From positions 95,865 to 159,864 of the forward strand of contig NZ_JAGHMH010000015.1 of NCBI RefSeq assembly GCF_017741935.1: a stretch of DNA of 64,000 nt, written 5' to 3'. Below, piece after piece: positions 59,295 to 64,000 of this stretch. A program made the translations under genes and the position numbers. The stretch's first letter is position 1, and every line of letters starts with the position of its first letter. The notes beneath the pieces are model-generated. The model was not told the origin of the DNA and did no database searches. It saw only the letters and a list, made by a program, of their open reading frames with translations. This DNA is from Rhizobium sp. 16-449-1b. Lineage in GTDB: Bacteria; Pseudomonadota; Alphaproteobacteria; Rhizobiales; Rhizobiaceae.

Positions 59295-60719
59295 ATGACA
59301 AAGCCGCGTACGCTCTACGACAAGCTTGTCGATAGTCATAACGTCCGCTCGCTTGATGAACATAGCGATCAACTTCTGCTCTATATCGATCGCACGGTCC
59401 TCAACGAGTATACCTCGCCCCAAGCGTTTACCGGGTTGCGGGAGGCGGGTCGGCCGGTCTGGCGACCGGAGGCAGCATTGGGCACGGTGGATCACGTCAA
59501 TCCAACAGCCGCACTGCGCACGGATAAGATGCCGGATGCCGGCGCGGCAAGGCAAGCAGCGTACTTCGCGGAAAATTGCAGAGACTTTGGGATCGAGCTT
59601 TTCGACGTTCTCCATCCGCTTCAAGGGATCGAGCACGTCGTGATGCCGGAAATCGGCTTGGTTATGCCGGGCATGGTCATCGCCGCCGGCGACAGTCACA
59701 CGACTACCTACGGTGCACTTGGTGCGCTTGGTTTCGGAATAGGCACCTCCGACATCGAACACTATCTCGCTACCCAGACTCTGGTTTACAAGCGTCTGAA
59801 GACCATGCGCGTTCGAGTGGAGGGGGAGCTCGCGCCAGGCGTTCGCTCGAAGGATATCGTCATGGCATTGATTGAGGCAATCGGGGCTTCCGGCGCCACG
59901 GGTTACGCAATCGAGTTTCAAGGGTCGGTCGTTCGCAGCCTCAGTGTCGAAGCGCGCATGACCATGTGCAACATGGCTGTCGAATGCGGCGCTCGGGGAG
60001 CGATCGTCGCGCCTGACGAAAAAGTCGTCGCGTATCTTGCCGGGAAGGCCCGCGCTCCGAAAGGCGCTCTTTGGGATGCCGCGGTCGAAGCGTGGCAGGC
60101 GTTGAAAAGCGACGAGGAAGCGACCTTCAGCAAGGAAGTCACACTTTCTGCAGCAGACATCGCACCGATGGTGACGTGGGGAACAAGCCCGGATCAAGCC
60201 GTGAGAATAACGCAGAACGTGCCTGATCCGGGCACGGAGACTGATCCTGATCGCCGTCGGGACATGCAGCGCGCGCTCGCCTACATGGGCCTCCAAGCCG
60301 GTCAGCGCGTCGATGCCATCACTATCCAGCGTGCCTTCATCGGTTCCTGTACCAATGCTCGGATCGAGGATCTTCGTGATGCCGCACGCATCCTCGACGG
60401 CCGCAAGATTGCTGCTGGCGTCAAGGCAATGGTGGTACCAGGCTCCAGTTCCGTCAGACGCCAGGCCGAGGCCGAGGGGCTCGACCGCATCTTCACGTCG
60501 GCCGGCTTCGAGTGGCGACAGTCGGGCTGCTCAATGTGCCTTGCAATGAACGATGATATACTTGCGAGCGGCGAGCGATGCGCTTCAAGCACCAATCGCA
60601 ACTTCGAAGGGCGGCAGGGCACCGGAGGGCGCACGCACCTCATGAGCCCGGCTATGGTTGCGGCATCCGCGATCGCAGGTCATTTGGCCGATACACGTCA
60701 ATATGTGGAGACGAACTGA
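59295..60719 (+). CDS. leuC: Large subunit of an isopropylmalate-isomerase-type hydratase
   Basis: A 474-residue protein from ATG 59295 with GGAGG upstream. It has the aconitase-family marks: VVIAAGDSHTTTYGALGALG-type segment, FIGSCTNARIEDLRDAA with the first cluster Cys, and SGCSMCLAMNDD with the other two Cys of the [4Fe-4S] cluster. It acts with the small subunit next to it. Whether it serves leucine synthesis or another hydration (for example a maleate-like acid) is unknown; its neighbours suggest catabolism. Confidence 0.85.
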   Translation: MTKPRTLYDKLVDSHNVRSLDEHSDQLLLYIDRTVLNEYTSPQAFTGLREAGRPVWRPEAALGTVDHVNPTAALRTDKMPDAGAARQAAYFAENCRDFGIELFDVLHPLQGIEHVVMPEIGLVMPGMVIAAGDSHTTTYGALGALGFGIGTSDIEHYLATQTLVYKRLKTMRVRVEGELAPGVRSKDIVMALIEAIGASGATGYAIEFQGSVVRSLSVEARMTMCNMAVECGARGAIVAPDEKVVAYLAGKARAPKGALWDAAVEAWQALKSDEEATFSKEVTLSAADIAPMVTWGTSPDQAVRITQNVPDPGTETDPDRRRDMQRALAYMGLQAGQRVDAITIQRAFIGSCTNARIEDLRDAARILDGRKIAAGVKAMVVPGSSSVRRQAEAEGLDRIFTSAGFEWRQSGCSMCLAMNDDILASGERCASSTNRNFEGRQGTGGRTHLMSPAMVAASAIAGHLADTRQYVETN

Positions 60720-61324
60720 TGCAACCCTTTGTGAGCGTTAGCGGGACGGTAGCACCGCTTCCTGCAGCAAATATCGACACCGATGTCATCATGCCAAAGC
60801 AGTTTCTCAAAGGCGTCGATCGCAGCGGCTTGAAGGAGGGACTGTTTCACGAGTTGCGATTTGATCATGATGGCGCCGAACGCCCGGACTTCATCCTCAA
60901 CAAACCCGAATGGAGAGACGCGGCCTTCCTCGCCGTCGGTCCGAATTTTGGCTGCGGGTCGAGCCGCGAGCACGCCGTTTGGGGCTTGATGCAATATGGC
61001 GTCCGCGCGCTCATTGGGACAACCTTCGCCGGTATTTTCTTTGACAACTGCGCCCGCAACGGATTGCTGGTGATTTCGATGCCGGAAGACAAGATGGATA
61101 ACGTGATGCAGGCCGCCTCTTTATCGGCCGCGAGCAGGCTGACCATCGATCTTGAAGATCAGCGGATCACCGGTGCCGGACTGAATCTGCCGTTTGATAT
61201 CGATCCGATGCGGAAAAACGCTCTAATTCAGGGGCAGGACGCAATCGACCAAACCCTTACGTTTCGAGATGAAATCCTTGCGTTCCAAAACAAGCGTCTA
61301 CTGGAAAATCCATGGTTGATCTGA
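60719..61324 (+). CDS. leuD: Small subunit of the isopropylmalate-isomerase-type hydratase
   Basis: A 201-residue protein from ATG 60719, sharing one base with the leuC stop. Family marks: ANIDTDVIMPKQFLKGVDRS and NFGCGSSREHAVWGLMQYGV (the swivelling-domain 'GCGSSREHA'), then ALIGTTFAGIFFDNCARNG. It completes the active site with the large subunit. Confidence 0.9.
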   Translation: MQPFVSVSGTVAPLPAANIDTDVIMPKQFLKGVDRSGLKEGLFHELRFDHDGAERPDFILNKPEWRDAAFLAVGPNFGCGSSREHAVWGLMQYGVRALIGTTFAGIFFDNCARNGLLVISMPEDKMDNVMQAASLSAASRLTIDLEDQRITGAGLNLPFDIDPMRKNALIQGQDAIDQTLTFRDEILAFQNKRLLENPWLI

Positions 61325-62241
61325 TGACAAGGTCCGCATCGAGCATCACGGCAATTGGATCGTCGAATTTTCTTCGCGGTTTCGACCTCAATGACTTCCA
61401 ATATGCCGAAAACATTCGAATCCGATATGCGTGTGCAGGCAATGGGCCGCCGCTTCTCCTTCTCCACGGCCATCCCCAGACACATGTGACCTGGCGTAAG
61501 ATTGCGCCGGCCTTGGCCGAAACGTTCACCGTGATCGCCCCTGACTTGCGCGGCTACGGCGACAGCAGCAAACCGGCTGGCGGACCAGACCACGTCAACT
61601 ACTCCAAGCGAGAGATGGCGAAGGACCCCGTTGCTCTTATGCGAGCCCTGGGGCATGAACGATTTTTTGTGGTCGGTCATGACCGCGGGGGCCGCGTTGC
61701 ACATCGCATGGCACTCGATTTTCCGGACGCGGTCGCCAAGATCGCCGTCTTCGATATCGCACCGACGGCGACGATGTACGCCCGAACCGACAAGGTATTT
61801 GCGACGCGGTACTTCTGGTGGTTCTTCCTGATCCAGCCTTTTCCGTTACCGGAGAGGCTAATCGAAGCCGATCCCGAATTTTTTCTGCGCAAGCATATCG
61901 ACGGCCAGAACAAGATCCCCGACGCCACGGAGGCGGCGGCTTTCGCGGAATATCTACGCTGCTATTTCGATCCGGCCACACGGCATGCAATCTGTGAAGA
62001 CTACCGCGCCGCCGCCGGCATCGATCTCGTCCATGATGAGGCAGACAAGGACAAGCGGATAACCGCTCCACTTCTTGCACTTTGGGGAGCCAAAGGTACG
62101 GTCGGCGCACTCTACGATGTGCTAGATACGTGGCGCGAAAAGGCAGTAGACGTGACCGGGCTTGCCCTGGATTGCGGACACACCCTTCAGGAAGAGCGCC
62201 CGGACGTCGTTCTTTCCGAGCTTCGCTCGTTCTTCCGCTGA
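61324..62241 (+). CDS. Haloacetate-dehalogenase-like alpha/beta hydrolase
   Basis: A 305-residue protein from ATG 61324 (overlapping the leuD stop; an ATG at 61312 is possible). LLLLHGHPQTHVTWRKIAPA, DLRGYGDSSKP, the nucleophile D120 in GHDRGGRVAHRMALDFP and the catalytic His in DCGHTLQEERPD match the fluoroacetate/haloacetate dehalogenases. It hydrolyses a carbon-halogen bond or, in other members, an ester or epoxide. Coupled to leuCD, so the substrate may belong to the same pathway. Confidence 0.8.
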   Translation: MTRSASSITAIGSSNFLRGFDLNDFQYAENIRIRYACAGNGPPLLLLHGHPQTHVTWRKIAPALAETFTVIAPDLRGYGDSSKPAGGPDHVNYSKREMAKDPVALMRALGHERFFVVGHDRGGRVAHRMALDFPDAVAKIAVFDIAPTATMYARTDKVFATRYFWWFFLIQPFPLPERLIEADPEFFLRKHIDGQNKIPDATEAAAFAEYLRCYFDPATRHAICEDYRAAAGIDLVHDEADKDKRITAPLLALWGAKGTVGALYDVLDTWREKAVDVTGLALDCGHTLQEERPDVVLSELRSFFR

Positions 62242-63143
62242 CCGGCTTCTTCCGAAATTCGTCGCCAGAAATGCTCAGCGACCTGCGTCTGACGCGCCCT
62301 TGGACGAAAAAGATGGATCGCGATGCGTACTTCATCCTCGGGCTGGCCGACCCTGACAAGTCTGCCAGCGGCAATGTCTTCAGCAATAAGGCTGAGAGGC
62401 GACCAGACAAGTCCTCGCCCATCGCGCGCCATCATCGCCAGCACGGTGGCCAGATGTGACGAAAAGGCAGGGGCCGGCGGCGGACGTCTGCCGCTCTCCT
62501 CCCAGGATGCTGCCAGAATGCGACCCATTCCAGATTCGGACGAATAGGCGAGATAAGGTCCTTCATCCATAAGACTTTCCGCTGCGAGTCCGGGTGCCGC
62601 AACCGGCACCAACACGTCTTCTCCAAGAGGGACCGAACGAAAACGATCGGCGGTGAGCCGAGTGGACGCGGCGGGATGGTGATGACAGAGAAGAAACTGC
62701 GCGCGTCCGTCGATCATCAATCGCTCGCAACCGACCATGCTGTCGGCTGTCAGTTGCACGGATGTCATCAATGGCTCTTCTTTTTCGATCATCCGCAGCC
62801 ACGGTGGAAAGAACGTCATGGATAGAGCATGAGTCGATGCGAAAAGAAGGGTTTCTGTCGACGCCTGGGCGGCGCTGGCCGCGTCCCGGCGACCCGTCTC
62901 AAGCTGGCGTAGCACCTCCTCGGCAAACGGCTTCAACCTCTCGCCGGCAGCCGTAAGCCTGACTGAATGTGTTTCGCGGTCAAATAGCGGAGCATTTACC
63001 CAATCTTCAAGACACTTGATCCGCCTGCTGAAAGCCGGCTGGCTTATAGCACGTTGCTCCGCAGCGCGCGAGAACCCACCTGCTCGAACAACAGCAAGAA
63101 AGTCTTCCAGCCACACAGTGTCCACTTCAGAGATCCTACTCAA
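62187..63143 (-). CDS. LysR-family regulator
   Basis: A 318-residue protein starting at TTG 63141-63143 (a GTG a few codons later is possible). The N-terminal winged helix (DTVWLEDFLAVVRAGGFSRA, AISQPAFSRRIKCLEDWVNA) and the co-inducer-binding domain (LLFASTHALSMTFFPPWLRM, the ARQTQVAEHFWRRI end) are typical of LysR proteins. Its 3' end overlaps the hydrolase gene by 55 bases on the other strand. It may control the leuCD-hydrolase genes or dctA. Confidence 0.85.
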   Translation of the reverse strand: MSRISEVDTVWLEDFLAVVRAGGFSRAAEQRAISQPAFSRRIKCLEDWVNAPLFDRETHSVRLTAAGERLKPFAEEVLRQLETGRRDAASAAQASTETLLFASTHALSMTFFPPWLRMIEKEEPLMTSVQLTADSMVGCERLMIDGRAQFLLCHHHPAASTRLTADRFRSVPLGEDVLVPVAAPGLAAESLMDEGPYLAYSSESGMGRILAASWEESGRRPPPAPAFSSHLATVLAMMARDGRGLVWSPLSLIAEDIAAGRLVRVGQPEDEVRIAIHLFRPRARQTQVAEHFWRRISEEAGQRKNERSSERTTSGRSS

Positions 63144-63529
63144 ATTCTTGATAGACCGCTTTTGATCTATCTCGCGGTATCATGCTTGCGTCTGCTTACA
63201 AAGCTCATTGAGCAAGATAGCTCCAGATGGGAACGTCGCACGGACGGAGAACTGGCCCGTGCCCAACCGCTTCTCCACCGACGCTTCGATCTTGAAAGCA
63301 TTGCGAGCGGCCGCCTTGTGTTTGCTCAACGTTGGCGCGACGCTTGCCGCGTCTGCTGGCTGAGGATCGTCTATCGCACAGGCCGAGTGCCGCCAAGAGT
63401 ATGCTCTCCACGCGTATGAACGCGGCCTGATCCGGCGAGTTGATTTTCGACTTCGTCGCCGAGCCCATCTGTGAGGATCGCGCTCGCGACGATGTGCACG
63501 AGATGTCCGGCCCGGGGCGCGAATGAGGG
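63144..63529. other. Stretch with no confident gene
   Basis: Several open frames on both strands but no clear start, ribosome-binding site or domain. Followed by gene fragments, so it is probably decayed sequence. Confidence 0.4.
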
Positions 63530-63616
63530 AAGGCCGGCGGCGACCGCGAGCTGGATGGCATTGCAGCCGACGCTCGAAGAACCGCCCCAAACGAGGACCG
63601 TCTTTCCGGTGGGCTT
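63530..63616 (-). pseudogene. Fragment of an alcohol-dehydrogenase-like (MDR) gene
   Basis: About 29 residues (KPTGKTVLVWGGSSSVGCN continuing AIQLAVAAG) are the nucleotide-binding loop of zinc-type alcohol dehydrogenases. The sequence before and after does not continue the fold. A remnant only. Confidence 0.55.
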
Positions 63617-63643
63617 GCGATGCACTTGCAAACTGGCGCGTGT

Positions 63644-63796
63644 GTACCAACCTCGCGTTTCGATCCACTGGTACAACGTGATCTGACGAAGATACTTTGC
63701 GAACTTGTAGATGAGCGGCGTTTGGGCCCCGTTCTCGTAAGCCACGATCACCGCTTGGTCCGCGCCGTTGCTCATCAAGTTGTACAGATGAACGGA
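63644..63796 (+). pseudogene. Fragment of an ABC transporter ATPase
   Basis: About 50 residues, VPTSRFDPLVQRDLTKILCE ... GPVLVSHDHRLVRAVAH, match the Walker B/D-loop-to-H-loop part of a peptide- or nickel-type ABC ATPase ('EPTSALD', 'VSHD'), with changed key residues (V for E, R for A). No Walker A part exists upstream. Remnant next to the dehydrogenase fragment; 63797-64000 shows nothing more. Confidence 0.55.
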
Positions 63797-64000
63797 GCAT
63801 GGCGCCCAACGCCTCATCGATACTATGTGCATCCCGAAGGGGAAGTCCTTTCTGGCACTGCGGCGTGCGGGTGTGGTGACCATAAGTCACCACGGCTCAT
63901 ATGTCCGTCGTCGAATGATTTGAGACCTTTTGGGCTTTGGAAGAATGGAGTTTCCGGCTCGGGTAGCTGGTTAATTTAAGCCGCTTTGGCCTGGTGGTTC

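Noticed and set aside
58731..60296. 521-codon minus-strand open frame
   Set aside because: It spans the ends of dctA and leuC in wrong frames; no family features.
1..64000. Replication genes (repABC) or an integrase
   Set aside because: None was recognised on either strand, so I make no call on plasmid versus ICE.

Overview
The window is GC-rich alphaproteobacterial DNA, most likely from a Rhizobiales accessory replicon (a large conjugative plasmid or an integrative conjugative element, ICE). The indications are the set of rhizobial mobile-element families (DUF736, DUF1419, DUF7007, ArdC, WGR, DUF3846-like), a complete VirB/VirD4 type IV secretion system, a relaxase module with a VirC1/ParA-like ATPase, and a LuxR/LuxI pair. 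No repABC genes and no integrase were seen, so plasmid and ICE cannot be told apart from this window alone.

Layout. 0-3 kb: decayed phage-like sequence and two paralogous small genes with duplicated hairpin elements. 3-17 kb: a mostly plus-strand 'lifestyle' block of small conserved genes (Toprim/DUF3991 protein, DUF1419, DUF7007, FinO/ProQ-like, ArdC antirestriction, a DUF6884-like plus PP-loop pair, DUF736, HU, WGR, SNase). It carries a short transposon relic and two families of repeated, structured leader elements. 17-18.35 kb: non-coding, with a dense cluster of perfect hairpins followed by about 59 units of an exactly 8-bp-phased degenerate repeat. 18.35-27.7 kb: a cargo/defence island with HxlR/NmrA, the AbiE toxin-antitoxin pair, a type II CBASS operon (CD-NTase, Cap2, Cap3, 2TM-SAVED effector) and a divergent HTH-ImmA/IrrE gene followed by a broken PIN gene.

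28-44.2 kb: the conjugation apparatus in one direction: two small genes, virB1, B2, B3, B4, a second lytic transglycosylase, B5, B7, B6, B8, B9, B10, B11 and the coupling protein virD4. 44.6-47.9 kb: a Fic/HTH 'mobile mystery' toxin-antitoxin pair and a DUF1173-like protein. 47.9-51.2 kb: a minus-strand operon of six exported proteins, three of them SNase-like proteins that appear catalytically dead. 51.2-55.3 kb: a membrane protein, the ParA/VirC1-like ATPase, two accessory DNA-binding proteins and the relaxase. 55.3-57.6 kb: HAD-like protein, luxI, luxR. 57.8-63.1 kb: a metabolic block (dctA, leuC/leuD-like hydratase, haloacetate-dehalogenase-like hydrolase, LysR regulator). 63.2-64 kb: gene fragments.

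How it fits together. A 20-bp dyad resembling a lux box recurs at the virB promoter, upstream of the two genes before virB, and in the divergent promoter of the exported-protein operon. This suggests that the LuxR/LuxI system encoded here switches on the conjugation genes together. The 8-bp-phased array and the neighbouring hairpins are the most unusual non-coding features and are candidates for a centromere, origin or structured-RNA locus.
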